A stretch of DNA of 64,000 bases from Alistipes onderdonkii (GCF_025145285.1 NZ_CP102251.1:1-64000), one strand, 5' to 3'; shown: positions 1 to 9,242, counted from the first letter of the stretch. A program made the numbers and translations. Notes: a model not told the origin generated them from the letters alone.

Positions 1-1413
1 ATGTTAAACAACACGCAGACATATAGCGATATGTGGCAGAACTGCCTTGACCGAATCAAGGCACAGACCTCCGAAGAGGAGTTCGTGAAGTGGTTCCAGC
101 CGATCGTACCGCTCGAATTCGACGGCACCAACCTGCGCCTGCGTGTTCCCAACGAGAGCTACGTACACCAGATCGAAAAGAACTACATCCCGTTCCTGCG
201 CCCGATCATCTCGCAGCTCTACGGACAGCAGACCCGGCTGCACTATGCCGTGCCGCGTTCGACACCCCCGGCCGTACCCGTTACCGCCGATGCCGACACC
301 ACGGCCATCTCGCGTTTCAACACGCAGACCAACACCGCAAATATAAAGAATCCCTTCGTAATTCCGGGGCTCAAGAAGATAATCATAGACCCGCAGCTGA
401 ATCCGGGGCTCACGTTCGCGACCTTCATCGAGGGCGAATGCAACCGCCTGGCACGTTCGGCGGGCATGTCCGTCGCCGTAAACCCGGGCAACAACCCCTT
501 CAACCCCCTATATATATATGGGGATTCGGGACTGGGCAAGACGCACATCGTACAGGCCATCGGCCACGAGGTACGCCAGCGCCATCCCGAGTTGCAGGTG
601 CTGTATGTCTCGATGAACAAATTCCAGGCGCAGTTCCAGACCGCGTACAAGAACGGCGAAATCCCCGATTTCATCCATTTCTACCAGATGATCGACGTAC
701 TGATCATCGACGACATCCAGGAACTGACCGGGAAGACGGGCACGCAGAATGCGTTCTTCAACATCTTCAACCATCTGCAACTGGCGGGCAAACAGCTGAT
801 TCTCACCTCGGACAAGCCGCCCGTGGAGCTGAAAGACATCGAACAGCGCCTGCTGACGCGCTTCAAGTGGGGATTGTCGGCACAGCTCAACACGCCCGAC
901 TACGACACGAAGCTCAAGATCATCCGCGTAAAGGCGCAGAAGTTCGGGGCGCAGATTTCGGACGACGTGGTGGCCTACCTGGCGGACAACATCTCGGCCA
1001 ACGTGCGTGAGATCGAGGGGGCGCTCTCGTCGCTGGTGGCCAACGCCTCGTTCCTCGGGCGCAAGATCACCACGTCGCTGGCCAAGGAGATCCTGAAGGT
1101 CTACGTGCAGCTCTACCAGAAGGAGATCACGCTCGACCACATCATCGAAGTGGTGTGCGAATACCTGAACCTCGATTTCGCACGCTTCAACTCCACGGAG
1201 CGGACGCGCGAGATCGCCCAGGCACGGCAGATCGCCATGTACCTCGCCAAACAGCACACCAAGGCGCCGCTCACGACCATCGGGGCCGCCATCGGAGGCC
1301 GCAACCACGCCACGGTGCTCCACTCGTGCAAGGCCGTATCGAACCTGATCGAAACCGACAAGGCGTTCCGCCGGCAGGTCGAGGAGATCGAAAAGAAAGT
1401 ACTTGCGCATTAG
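1..1413 (+). CDS. dnaA: chromosomal replication initiator DnaA
   Basis: DnaA binds DnaA boxes at the origin, opens the duplex and helps load the helicase. The 470-aa product has the full family layout. Domain I is at about residues 10-85, followed by a variable linker. The AAA+ domain III has Walker A GDSGLGKTH near residue 174 and Walker B LIIDDIQ near 235. Domain IV is the C-terminal DNA-binding helix-turn-helix with the signature GGRNHATVLH. The length is normal for the family. The window begins exactly on the ATG, so the promoter and any nearby DnaA boxes are out of view. A strong terminator follows the stop, so the gene appears to be transcribed alone. Confidence 0.97.
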   Translation: MLNNTQTYSDMWQNCLDRIKAQTSEEEFVKWFQPIVPLEFDGTNLRLRVPNESYVHQIEKNYIPFLRPIISQLYGQQTRLHYAVPRSTPPAVPVTADADTTAISRFNTQTNTANIKNPFVIPGLKKIIIDPQLNPGLTFATFIEGECNRLARSAGMSVAVNPGNNPFNPLYIYGDSGLGKTHIVQAIGHEVRQRHPELQVLYVSMNKFQAQFQTAYKNGEIPDFIHFYQMIDVLIIDDIQELTGKTGTQNAFFNIFNHLQLAGKQLILTSDKPPVELKDIEQRLLTRFKWGLSAQLNTPDYDTKLKIIRVKAQKFGAQISDDVVAYLADNISANVREIEGALSSLVANASFLGRKITTSLAKEILKVYVQLYQKEITLDHIIEVVCEYLNLDFARFNSTERTREIAQARQIAMYLAKQHTKAPLTTIGAAIGGRNHATVLHSCKAVSNLIETDKAFRRQVEEIEKKVLAH

Positions 1414-1442
1414 GGTAAACACACCGTATCGACAAACAGGAG

Positions 1443-1471
1443 GTCGTGACATTATCCGTCACGACTTTTTT
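1443..1471 (+). terminator. intrinsic terminator after dnaA
   Basis: A perfect 8-bp stem (GTCGTGAC / GTCACGAC) with a 7-nt loop is followed by a run of six T. It lies 30 bp past the dnaA stop. Confidence 0.85.
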
Positions 1472-1523
1472 CGTATATTACAAGGCCGGCGGCAGTCGTC
1501 TCGGCCTTTAAAACAGGAATGGA

Positions 1524-1964
1524 ATGGATTATCACGCAAAAATGATCGCCCCGTGCGGCCTCGATTGCAGCGTTTGCATCGGGGCCCTGCGGGAAGAGAG
1601 CCCCTGCACCGGATGTTGGGGCCCCGACGACACGAAACCGGAATTCTGTTCTTCGCAGTGTAAGATCGCAACCTGCACGATCCGCAAAACGCTACCCGGC
1701 GGTTTCTGCGATGAATGTCCGCAATACCCCTGCACAGAAACGATGGAGCGGGAAAACCGGTATACGAACGATTATCCGCTGAGCGAATCGCCGATGGAGA
1801 ACTTGGCGTTCATCCGCAAAGAGGGAATGACGGCATTCCTGGATCGCGAACGGACAAAATGGAGCTGTCCGTCGTGCGGCGGCACGTTCTGCGTCCACAC
1901 GGGACGCTGCGCCGCCTGCGGAGCAGACCATACGCACCGGCAATCCCGGGAGGAACAGCTTTGA
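1524..1964 (+). CDS. DUF3795 cysteine-rich protein
   Basis: This 146-aa protein opens with IAPCGLDCSVC, the hallmark of DUF3795. It holds 18 cysteines in CxxC-type groups, including CTGCWGPDD, CDECPQYPC near the middle, and a C-terminal zinc-ribbon pair (CPSC and CAAC). Metal binding is therefore very likely, but the biochemical role of the family is unknown. The start is the ATG with a purine-rich GGAATGG context just upstream. It lies 20 bp ahead of the WYL regulator on the same strand and may share its transcript. Confidence 0.85.
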   Translation: MDYHAKMIAPCGLDCSVCIGALREESPCTGCWGPDDTKPEFCSSQCKIATCTIRKTLPGGFCDECPQYPCTETMERENRYTNDYPLSESPMENLAFIRKEGMTAFLDRERTKWSCPSCGGTFCVHTGRCAACGADHTHRQSREEQL

Positions 1965-1984
1965 AATCATTGAATACGCAATAC

Positions 1985-2884
1985 ATGGACCAACCCAAAC
2001 TCGAACGCCTGCTGCGGCTGATGAAGCTGCTCACGGCGAACACCACCTACAACGTCGACCAGCTGGCCGAACGGCTCCAGATGTCGCGCCGCACCATCTA
2101 CCGCTACATAGACACCTTCCGCGAGGCGGGCTTCGTCATCAAAAAGGCGGGCGACTGCATCCGCCTCGACAAGGAATCGCCGCACTTCCGCGACATCTCG
2201 CAGCTCGTGCATTTCACCGAAGAAGAGGCCGTGATCCTCAAGAGCGCCATCGAAAACATCGACGACACGAACCTGCTGAAACAGAATCTCAAACGCAAGC
2301 TCTACTCGGTTTACGACAACAAGACGCTGGCCGACACGGTCGTGCGCGGCAAGAACGCCCCGAACATCCGGACGCTCATCGAGGCCATCGACCGGCAACA
2401 GCAGGCCGTACTGCACAGCTACCAGTCGCCGCACGGCGGGGAAGTCCGCGATCGCCGCGTGGAGCCCTTCGCCTTTACGACCAACTACGTACAGGTGTGG
2501 TGCTACGATCCGGAGGCCGGGGCATGCAAGCTATTCAAAACCTCGCGCATCGGGTCGGTGGAGCTTACCGGGGAGGCATGGAAGCACGAAGCGGAGCACC
2601 GCGAAGGTTTCATCGACGTTTTCCGCATGCACGGCGGCGCACGCCACCGGGTGCAGCTGGAGCTGGGACTGCTGGCTTACAACCTGTTGTGCGAGGAATA
2701 CCCGCTGGCCGAACGCGACGTCCGGCCAGCGGGCAAGGGCCGCTGGCTGCTCGACACGCAGGTAGCCGGGTTCGCCGGGGTAGGACGCTTCGCCGTCGGG
2801 CTGCTGGACGACATCCGCATCGTCGACTCGCCGGAACTGACCACCTATCTCCGCGATTATATCGCGGCAAACAAGTTGCAATAA
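1985..2884 (+). CDS. HTH/WYL-domain transcriptional regulator
   Basis: The 299-aa product starts with an HTH_11-type winged helix (residues about 5-60, recognition region MSRRTIYRYIDTF). A C-terminal WYL-like region (about 140-230) follows, then a WCX-like tail. WYL regulators usually sense nucleotides or other small ligands, often after DNA damage, but no target can be read here. The open frame extends upstream into the DUF3795 gene, so the ATG just after that gene's stop is the sensible start. It is probably co-transcribed with the DUF3795 gene. Confidence 0.82.
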   Translation: MDQPKLERLLRLMKLLTANTTYNVDQLAERLQMSRRTIYRYIDTFREAGFVIKKAGDCIRLDKESPHFRDISQLVHFTEEEAVILKSAIENIDDTNLLKQNLKRKLYSVYDNKTLADTVVRGKNAPNIRTLIEAIDRQQQAVLHSYQSPHGGEVRDRRVEPFAFTTNYVQVWCYDPEAGACKLFKTSRIGSVELTGEAWKHEAEHREGFIDVFRMHGGARHRVQLELGLLAYNLLCEEYPLAERDVRPAGKGRWLLDTQVAGFAGVGRFAVGLLDDIRIVDSPELTTYLRDYIAANKLQ

Positions 2885-2894
2885 GTTTTTTTGT

Positions 2895-2902
2895 TATATT
2901 TG
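2895..2902 (+). promoter_or_regulatory. -7 promoter box for the cupin gene
   Basis: TATATTTG fits the Bacteroidetes -7 consensus TAnnTTTG. It sits 25 bp before the ATG of the cupin lipoprotein gene and just after the stop of the WYL regulator. Confidence 0.65.
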
Positions 2903-2927
2903 TATTACACACAAAACATCGAACATC

Positions 2928-3455
2928 ATGAAAATAAACACGATCACAACGCTGGGAATGCTCTGTATGGCATTAGCGGCAGGTTCCTGCTGCCGCCAGG
3001 CACCCGAAACGACAGGGACGCTGCCGACAGCAGCGGCCGTCGTACTGCAGGATTACGGGGCGGAACCGACCGTCCTGAACATCGAAAGCTACACGCTCGG
3101 GAACGAGGACTTCAGAACGGTGCTATGGACGGGCAACAACCTGCAAGTCACGCTGATGACGATTCCCGTAGGCGGGGACGTAGGGTTGGAGCAGCACATG
3201 GGCATCGACCAGTTCCTGCGCATCGAGGAGGGTATGGCGCAGGTGCTGATGGGCGACAGCCAGGACAAGCTCGACTTCGTACGCGACGTGGAGGACGACT
3301 ATGCGATCTTCGTCCCGGCCGGGAAGTGGCACAACATCGTCAACAAAGGCGACAAGCCGCTGAAACTCTATTCGATCTACGCCCCGGCGGAGCACCCCCA
3401 CGGCACGGTACACAAGACCCAGCAGGAAGCCATGGAGGCCGAACACGCCCACTGA
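2928..3455 (+). CDS. cupin-domain lipoprotein
   Basis: The 175-aa product has a short lipoprotein signal peptide with the lipobox LAAGSC around residue 20, so it should be membrane-anchored outside the cytoplasm. The rest is a single cupin barrel. Cupin motif 1 is seen as EQHMGIDQFLRIEEG (about 88-102) and motif 2 as PAGKWHNIVN (about 134-143), giving His and Glu metal ligands. The C-terminus is histidine-rich (AEHAH). Small cupins of this type are often annotated as mannose-6-phosphate-isomerase-like, but the substrate cannot be inferred. It has its own promoter box and a strong terminator, so it is monocistronic. Confidence 0.85.
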   Translation: MKINTITTLGMLCMALAAGSCCRQAPETTGTLPTAAAVVLQDYGAEPTVLNIESYTLGNEDFRTVLWTGNNLQVTLMTIPVGGDVGLEQHMGIDQFLRIEEGMAQVLMGDSQDKLDFVRDVEDDYAIFVPAGKWHNIVNKGDKPLKLYSIYAPAEHPHGTVHKTQQEAMEAEHAH

Positions 3456-3471
3456 CCCCGGGGATTCCGGC

Positions 3472-3510
3472 AAAAAAACGCATGTTTTTTGGTGAAACAT
3501 GCGTTTTTTT
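3472..3510 (+). terminator. intrinsic terminator after cupin gene
   Basis: An inverted repeat (AAAAAACGCATGTTT paired with AAACATGCGTTTTTT) around a short loop ends in seven T. It is symmetrical enough to work in both directions. Confidence 0.88.
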
Positions 3511-3577
3511 AATTCTGTGTCACAAGTTGTCACTACAGAGCCGTTCCTTTGTACCGTGAACCTAAAAGAAAACGATT

Positions 3578-3790
3578 ATGGGAACAGCTTACAAAATCAG
3601 GTGCAGGCACTGCGGAGCGCAGTTCGAGCACCACATGCAACCGGGCTACGGCGTACTGCCGGTGTGCGTGGGATGCGGCGAATATGTCGAAACCGAAACG
3701 GCGATCCGCTGCCCGGCGTGCCACAAGAAACTCAACACCACGCAGGAAGAGTTCAACGAACAGATCGAGGTGACCTACATGTGGGATTGA
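3578..3790 (+). CDS. small zinc-ribbon protein
   Basis: A 70-aa protein with three CxxC pairs: CRHC near residue 9, CVGC near 30 and CPAC near 45. It has no signal peptide or membrane segment, so it is a small cytoplasmic zinc-binding protein of unknown role. The ATG follows an A-rich leader (AAAGAAAACGATT), as usual for the phylum. It stands alone between two terminator/promoter regions. Confidence 0.8.
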   Translation: MGTAYKIRCRHCGAQFEHHMQPGYGVLPVCVGCGEYVETETAIRCPACHKKLNTTQEEFNEQIEVTYMWD

Positions 3791-3929
3791 ACGGCGCGCG
3801 GCGTACGCGGCAGAGCAACAAAAAAGTAGGCCCGGAAGGGTGAAAATCCGCGGAAAATTCCTATCTTTACCCAAAATAGGCACTGCCCGGGCCTTGCCCC
3901 GGAAACGGGGCACAGCGCAGGGTCTGCAC

Positions 3930-3937
3930 TATTTTTG
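3930..3937 (+). promoter_or_regulatory. -7 promoter box for bcp
   Basis: TATTTTTG matches TAnnTTTG and lies 28 bp before the chosen ATG of the peroxiredoxin. This supports that start rather than the in-frame upstream extension. Confidence 0.6.
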
Positions 3938-3965
3938 CGAAAACGAACCTTTTTTTCGGAAACGT

Positions 3966-4427
3966 ATGACACAGTTACAGGCGGGGGATATGGCCCCGGA
4001 TTTCAAGTCCACGACCCAGGACGGTGCGGCGCTGACGCTGGCCGACCTGAAGGGACAACGCACGATACTCTATTTCTACCCCAAGGACAACACCTCGGGG
4101 TGCACGCTCGAAGCCAAGAGCCTGCGCGACGGCAGGGCAGAACTCGCCCGCATGGGATTCCGGATCATCGGCGTAAGCCCCGACAGCGAAAAATCGCACC
4201 GGAACTTCTGTGCCAAGCACGACCTGAATTTCACGCTGCTCGCCGACACCGACCACAGCGTCTGCGAAGCTTACGGGGTCTGGGCCGAAAAGTCGATGTA
4301 CGGCCGCAAATACATGGGCGTACTGCGCACGACGTTCGTCATCGACGCCGAGGGGCGGATCGAAAAGGTATTCACCAAGGTCGACACCGCAAACCACTAC
4401 CGGCAAATCCTGGACGCTTACAAATAG
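3966..4427 (+). CDS. bcp: thioredoxin-dependent peroxiredoxin (Bcp/PrxQ)
   Basis: A 153-aa AhpC/TSA-fold thiol peroxidase that reduces H2O2 and organic hydroperoxides using thioredoxin. The N-terminus has the family pattern GDMAPDF. The peroxidatic cysteine is in YPKDNTSGCTLEA (about residues 38-50), where most Bcp proteins have TPGCT. No cysteine sits five residues further on as in E. coli Bcp. Two other cysteines, in NFCAKH and SVCEAYG, could act as the resolving residue. The open frame runs 42 codons upstream, but the ATG after the promoter box gives the normal family length. Confidence 0.92.
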   Translation: MTQLQAGDMAPDFKSTTQDGAALTLADLKGQRTILYFYPKDNTSGCTLEAKSLRDGRAELARMGFRIIGVSPDSEKSHRNFCAKHDLNFTLLADTDHSVCEAYGVWAEKSMYGRKYMGVLRTTFVIDAEGRIEKVFTKVDTANHYRQILDAYK

Positions 4428-4450
4428 GACGGCACCAACCGACGACAGGC

Positions 4451-5026
4451 ATGAAATTCTTTGCGGGCATACTACTTGCGGCAGGCAGCCTCTTGGGCAC
4501 CTTGCAGCTTCCGGCACAAGGGCGGCCGGCAGCACTCGGGCATGAGCTTGCGCAAAGCCCCGCACGGGAATCCGCGGCGGAGCCGGGGCGGAAACAGCCG
4601 GCGCAATTCGCAACAGGCCTCCCGGGCGTGCCCGCGACAGAACTTCCGGCCGAGTTTTCGGCCAAGGCGCATGCTGCCGCAAGCTCGCTGCAGATGCTTC
4701 CCCCGGAAGAGTTCGGGCTCCAGTGGCTGCAGGAGGAGGTGAACCCCTACCTGCGCGCACGCCGCAAACTCCACCGCGCCATGCAAGAACGGGCTGCGCA
4801 ACAGGAGGAGTCCCTGATCCGATCCCGGCAGAAATACCCGCACGACCTGAACAGGCGAACCGGGCTCTGGGGAATAGGCAACACGTCGGTCAACAACTGG
4901 AGCCCTTTCCAGGATCGGTTGCTGGACGCCCGGATAATCAGCTTCCCGATGCCGCGCGGCACGAAAGCCGACAAGCGCACCGACCAGATGAAAGCCCTGG
5001 ACAGGATGCGGCAACAAAGACGATAA
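4451..5026 (+). CDS. secreted protein of unknown function
   Basis: The 191-aa product begins with a clear signal peptide (MKFFAGILLAAGSLLGTLQL, cleavage after PAQG likely). A low-complexity Ala/Pro/Glu-rich region follows, then an Arg-rich C-terminal half containing WGIGNTSVNNWSPFQDRLLDARI. I do not recognise a domain. The frame is open far upstream through bcp in another phase; the ATG with its hydrophobic N-terminus is the plausible start. It lies 23 bp after bcp and 30 bp before recA, so it may be part of a short transcript. Confidence 0.65.
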   Translation: MKFFAGILLAAGSLLGTLQLPAQGRPAALGHELAQSPARESAAEPGRKQPAQFATGLPGVPATELPAEFSAKAHAAASSLQMLPPEEFGLQWLQEEVNPYLRARRKLHRAMQERAAQQEESLIRSRQKYPHDLNRRTGLWGIGNTSVNNWSPFQDRLLDARIISFPMPRGTKADKRTDQMKALDRMRQQRR

Positions 5027-5056
5027 AAAATTCAAATAACAAGGAACTACACAAAA

Positions 5057-6070
5057 ATGGCAGAAAAAGTACAGGTAAATGCGGATAAGCTCAAAGTGCT
5101 TAACGCAGTAATGGAAAAAATAGAAAAGGACTTCGGCAAGGGCTCGATCATGCGCATGAACTCGCAGGAGGTGAACGACGTACCGGTCATCCCGACGGGT
5201 TCGATCACGCTCGACATGGCGTTGGGTGTGGGCGGCTATCCCAAAGGCCGCGTCGTGGAGATCTACGGCCCCGAGTCGTCGGGTAAGACGACCCTGGCGA
5301 TCCACGCCATCGCCGAGGCGCAGAAAGCAGGGGGCATCGCGGCGTTCATCGACGCCGAGCACGCTTTCGACAGCTTCTACGCACAGAAACTGGGCGTGGA
5401 CGTCGACAACCTGCTCATATCGCAGCCCGACAACGGCGAGCAGGCGCTCGAAATCGCCGATTCGCTGATCCGGTCGAGCGCGATCGACATCATCGTCATC
5501 GACTCGGTGGCGGCACTGACCCCCAAGGCCGAGATCGAAGGCGAGATGGGCGACTCGAAGATGGGCCTCCAGGCCCGCCTGATGTCGCAGGCGCTGCGCA
5601 AGCTGACGTCGAGCATCTCGAAGACCAAGACGGTCTGCATCTTCATCAACCAGTTGCGCGACAAAATCGGTGTCGTCTACGGTAATCCCGAGACCACGAC
5701 GGGCGGCAATGCTCTGAAATTCTACGCCAGCGTGCGCATCGACATCCGCCGCATGTCGGTCATCAAGGACGGCGAGGAACAGTTGGGAACACGCACCAAG
5801 GTGAAGGTCGTGAAGAACAAGGTGGCGCCCCCGTTCAAACGTGCGGAATTCGACATCATGTTCGGCGAGGGTATCTCGAAGATCGGCGAGATCGTCGACC
5901 TGGGCGTCGACTACGGCGTGGTCAAGAAAGCCGGCTCGTGGTTCTCGTACGGCGACCGCAAGATCGGCCAGGGACGCGACGCCGTGAAGGAGCTGCTGAA
6001 AAACGACGACGGGCTCCGCAACGAAATCGAGGCCAAGGTACGCGAGGCCATGAAGGCACCTAAACAATAA
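5057..6070 (+). CDS. recA: recombinase RecA
   Basis: RecA coats single-stranded DNA and drives strand exchange, and it triggers cleavage of LexA-type repressors. The 337-aa protein has Walker A GPESSGKTT near residue 73, Walker B-type IIVIDSVAAL near 145, the L1/L2 loop region, and the signature ALKFYASVRIDIRR near 220-233. The C-terminal domain is complete, ending KAPKQ. It lies directly before relA/spoT with a 3-bp gap, suggesting they are transcribed together. I see no obvious LexA box upstream. Confidence 0.97.
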   Translation: MAEKVQVNADKLKVLNAVMEKIEKDFGKGSIMRMNSQEVNDVPVIPTGSITLDMALGVGGYPKGRVVEIYGPESSGKTTLAIHAIAEAQKAGGIAAFIDAEHAFDSFYAQKLGVDVDNLLISQPDNGEQALEIADSLIRSSAIDIIVIDSVAALTPKAEIEGEMGDSKMGLQARLMSQALRKLTSSISKTKTVCIFINQLRDKIGVVYGNPETTTGGNALKFYASVRIDIRRMSVIKDGEEQLGTRTKVKVVKNKVAPPFKRAEFDIMFGEGISKIGEIVDLGVDYGVVKKAGSWFSYGDRKIGQGRDAVKELLKNDDGLRNEIEAKVREAMKAPKQ

Positions 6071-6073
6071 GGT

Positions 6074-8290
6074 ATGGATTATACTGCCGAGGATGAAGTT
6101 ATAATCAAGGAAAAGTGGGACGACCTGCTCCTCTCGTGCACCAAGATATGTAAGAACGACGAGGACTGGAATTTCATAAAAAGGGCATTTTTCCTGGCCA
6201 AGGAGGCACATCAGGGGGTAAGGCGCCGCTCCGGCGAGCCATACCTTCTGCATCCTATTGCAGTAGCCAAGATCGTCATCGAGGAGATCGGACTGGGCGT
6301 GAAATCGGTCGTGGCGGCATTGCTGCACGACGTCGTGGAGGACACGGAATACACCGTGGAAGACATGGAACGCATCTTCGGGCCGAAAATCGCCTCGATG
6401 GTCGACGGGCTGACCAAGATGTCGGGCGTGTTCAACGCCGAAACCTCGGAACAGGCCGAATATTTCCGCAAGGTGTTGCTGACCCTCTCGGACGACGTGC
6501 GGGTCATCCTCATCAAGATCGCCGACCGCCTGCACAACATGCGCACGCTGGGAGCGATGCCGATGAACAAACAGATCAAGATCACGGGCGAAACGATCTA
6601 CCTCTTCGCACCGCTGGCATACCGGCTGGGGCTTTATTCGATCAAAAGCGAACTGGAAGACCTCTGCATGAAGTACCGGTTCCCGCAGCAATACGCCGAG
6701 ATCACACAGAAGCTCAATGAAACCGAGGCGTCGCGCCAGGAGTTCATCAGCAAGTTCAACGCCCCGATCATCGCGGGGCTCAACCGCGACAACATCAACT
6801 ACGAAATCTCGGGGCGGGTGAAGAGCGTCTACTCGATATGGAGCAAGATGCAGCGCAAACAGATCCCCTTCGAGGAGATATACGACCTGTTTGCCATCCG
6901 CATCGTGTTCAAGCCGCTGCCGTTCCCCTCGGAAAAGACCCAATGCTGGCAGGTATACTCCACCATCACGGACATCTACACCCCGAAACCCGACCGGCTG
7001 CGCGACTGGATCTCGATGCCCAAGGCCAACGGCTACGAGGCGCTGCATTCGACCGTGATGGGGCCCGACGGCGTATGGGTCGAGGTGCAGATCCGCACCC
7101 AGCGCATGGAGGACATCGCCGAAAGGGGATTCGCCGCGCACTGGAAATACAAGCATGCGACCATCTCGCAGGACGAGGACGAATTCGACAAGTGGCTCAA
7201 ACAGATCCGCTCGGCGCTGAACAGCCCCACGGAGAACGCAGTAGACTTCCTGGACAACTTCAAGTTATCGCTGTATACCTCGGAAATAGTGGTGTTTACA
7301 CCCAAGGGAGAGGCCCGGAAAATGCCGTTCGGCGCCACGGCGCTCGATTTCGCATACGACATCCACTCGAAGATCGGAAACAGCGCCATCAGCGCCAAGA
7401 TCAACCACAAGCTCGAACCGATCACCACGCAGATCAACAGTGGCGACCAGATCGAGATCATCACGGCCGACAATGCGCGTCCTAAGCCCGAATGGCTGGA
7501 GATCGTGACTACGGCCAAAGCCAAGCAGTCGATCAAGAGCTTCCTCAAACGCGAGCGGCAGAACAACATCGAGCGGGGTATGCACATGCTCGACGAAAAG
7601 ATGAAGTCGCTCAATATCAAGCTCAGCGGCCGCGTCCTGCGCAAAATAGTACCCATTTACGAGAGTAACAACAAGGAGGAACTGTACAGCAAGATCGGGG
7701 CGGGGATCGTCAACCTCGACAACCTCGAAAAAGTCCTGAAGGTCAACTCCAAAAGCAAAATCCTCAAATTCTGGACGCTGTTCATCAACAAAAAGGAGGA
7801 GGAAGACGGCGACGACACGGCCGCCCCGGGCGAAACCGCCCCGGAAAAGGAACCGGCGGCAGAACCCCAGTTCAAAATCGCCGAATGCTGCAAGCCGATC
7901 CCCGGAGACAAGGTCGTGGGGTACCGCGACCCGGCGACGGGCAACATCATCGTACACAAAGCCAACTGCGACGAGCTGGACAGGCTCGCAGCGCAATTCG
8001 GCAAGAACATCGTCAAGGACGAAATCAAATGGTCGCAGCACAAGGCCATGTCGTACCTGGTCACCATCGAGCTGCGGGGCATCGACCGCATGGGCATCCT
8101 GCTCGACCTGGCGAAGGTCGTGAGCGGCGATTTCAGCATCAACATCCGCGAGGTCAGCATCCACAGCCACGACGGCATCTTCGAGGGCAGCATAAGCCTC
8201 TATGTGAAGGATGCGGAGGGCCTGCACGACGTGATGGACAAACTGCGCAAGATAAAAGGTATTGAAAGTGTCAAACGAACCCTGAGCTGA
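6074..8290 (+). CDS. RelA/SpoT-family (p)ppGpp synthetase/hydrolase
   Basis: This 738-aa long Rsh enzyme makes and degrades the stringent-response alarmone (p)ppGpp. The HD hydrolase domain is seen as LLHPIAVAKIVIEE and AALLHDVVEDTEY (about residues 58-100), so hydrolysis should be active. The RelA_SpoT synthetase domain covers about 245-360. A TGS domain starts near FTPKGEARKMPFG (about 410). A C-terminal ACT domain (MSYLVTIELRGIDRMG) ends the protein. With both catalytic domains intact it is a bifunctional Rel/SpoT type. The gap to recA is 3 bp and the gap to the next small gene is 1 bp. Confidence 0.95.
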   Translation: MDYTAEDEVIIKEKWDDLLLSCTKICKNDEDWNFIKRAFFLAKEAHQGVRRRSGEPYLLHPIAVAKIVIEEIGLGVKSVVAALLHDVVEDTEYTVEDMERIFGPKIASMVDGLTKMSGVFNAETSEQAEYFRKVLLTLSDDVRVILIKIADRLHNMRTLGAMPMNKQIKITGETIYLFAPLAYRLGLYSIKSELEDLCMKYRFPQQYAEITQKLNETEASRQEFISKFNAPIIAGLNRDNINYEISGRVKSVYSIWSKMQRKQIPFEEIYDLFAIRIVFKPLPFPSEKTQCWQVYSTITDIYTPKPDRLRDWISMPKANGYEALHSTVMGPDGVWVEVQIRTQRMEDIAERGFAAHWKYKHATISQDEDEFDKWLKQIRSALNSPTENAVDFLDNFKLSLYTSEIVVFTPKGEARKMPFGATALDFAYDIHSKIGNSAISAKINHKLEPITTQINSGDQIEIITADNARPKPEWLEIVTTAKAKQSIKSFLKRERQNNIERGMHMLDEKMKSLNIKLSGRVLRKIVPIYESNNKEELYSKIGAGIVNLDNLEKVLKVNSKSKILKFWTLFINKKEEEDGDDTAAPGETAPEKEPAAEPQFKIAECCKPIPGDKVVGYRDPATGNIIVHKANCDELDRLAAQFGKNIVKDEIKWSQHKAMSYLVTIELRGIDRMGILLDLAKVVSGDFSINIREVSIHSHDGIFEGSISLYVKDAEGLHDVMDKLRKIKGIESVKRTLS

Positions 8291-8291
8291 T

Positions 8292-8480
8292 ATGGAAAAC
8301 TTCTCGACCGTCCTAAGCGGGCGCGGCAACGCGCCAAAAGACCGTCTGGCAGCCGCGGAGCATCCCCACGCTGCGTATGACGACGCGCAGGAGGATGTTT
8401 CAGCCGAAATAGCCGAGGATTTCGACCTGCGCAGGGCCGTCATCTATTCGGAGATACTCAAGCCGAAATTCGACGAATAA
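8292..8480 (+). CDS. small conserved protein downstream of rel
   Basis: A 62-aa acidic protein whose ATG lies one base after the rel stop, so the two are almost certainly translationally coupled. The C-terminal motif FDLRRAVIYSEILKPKF looks like the end of small Bacteroidetes proteins of unknown function that I associate with this kind of position. No signal peptide or membrane segment. The role is unknown. Confidence 0.65.
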   Translation: MENFSTVLSGRGNAPKDRLAAAEHPHAAYDDAQEDVSAEIAEDFDLRRAVIYSEILKPKFDE

Positions 8481-8502
8481 CGGCCGGAAAGAGGAGTTGC
8501 CC

Positions 8503-8751
8503 ATGACACCCGAGGAGACAAAATGGCGGGCGAGCGTTTACGCCCCCGAAAAATTGAGGCGGAAGCTGAAGCTGCAATACTGGCTGCTCGGCGCCTGGAG
8601 CCTCCTGGCAGGAGCATGGGTCGTACTGTTATGTACGGGAACGGACACATTCGGCTGGACGACCGCCGTGGCACTGCTCGCCGGTTATGCCAACATACTG
8701 CTCGGCATCGTCAACCTCAGGCGGCTCCTGGCCGGGAAAAAGCTGTTTTAG
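8503..8751 (+). CDS. small two-helix membrane protein
   Basis: The 82-aa product has two hydrophobic segments (about residues 25-47 and 52-70), separated by a short turn, and a basic C-terminus (RRLLAGKKLF). The ATG is preceded by a good Shine-Dalgarno (GAGGAG), unusual here, which favours it over the TTG two codons earlier. It follows the small rel-linked gene by 22 bp and probably ends that operon. Function unknown. Confidence 0.65.
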   Translation: MTPEETKWRASVYAPEKLRRKLKLQYWLLGAWSLLAGAWVVLLCTGTDTFGWTTAVALLAGYANILLGIVNLRRLLAGKKLF

Positions 8752-8818
8752 CATGAAGGAACCTCCCCAAAAAACGACAGAAAGAACGCAAAAAACGGAA
8801 ATCTAAAAAAACGAAGTT

Positions 8819-9205
8819 ATGTCATCCATCTTTACACGCATCATTGCCGGCGAGATCCCTTCGTATAAGGTCGCCGAAGACGAAAACTATTACGCATTCC
8901 TCGACATCAATCCGCTGACCAAAGGGCACACGCTGGTGGTACCCAAAATGGAAGTGGACTACATTTTCGACCTCGACGACAAGACATTGGCCGGCATGAT
9001 GCTCTTCGCCAAAAGGGTCGCGGCCAAAATAAAGCAGGAAATAGCCTGCAAGAGGGTCGCAATGGTCGTTTTAGGGCTCGAAGTACCGCATGCACACATC
9101 CATCTGATCCCCATACAGAGCGAAAACGACGTGGATTTCCACCGCGAAAAGCTCAAATTGACGCCGGAAGAGTTCCGGGAAATTGCAGCAAAACTCTTCG
9201 GATAA
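8819..9205 (+). CDS. HIT family nucleotide hydrolase/transferase
   Basis: A 128-aa HINT-type protein. The catalytic histidine triad is visible near the C-terminus as HAHIHLIP (about residues 98-105), and the N-terminal part has the typical IFTRIIAGEIPSYKV and GHTLVVPK strands. HINT enzymes hydrolyse adenosine phosphoramidates; the physiological substrate is unclear. The length is normal. It has its own A-rich leader and is followed by a strong terminator, and it is the last gene before the accessory region. Confidence 0.92.
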   Translation: MSSIFTRIIAGEIPSYKVAEDENYYAFLDINPLTKGHTLVVPKMEVDYIFDLDDKTLAGMMLFAKRVAAKIKQEIACKRVAMVVLGLEVPHAHIHLIPIQSENDVDFHREKLKLTPEEFREIAAKLFG

Positions 9206-9242
9206 GGAGCTGTTTACAAAAATATAATTACTTATATTATAA

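Noticed and set aside
4472..7156. An 894-aa reverse-strand ORF across the secreted protein, recA and rel
   Set aside because: It is antisense to recA and rel, which have unmistakable motifs, and has no recognisable domain.
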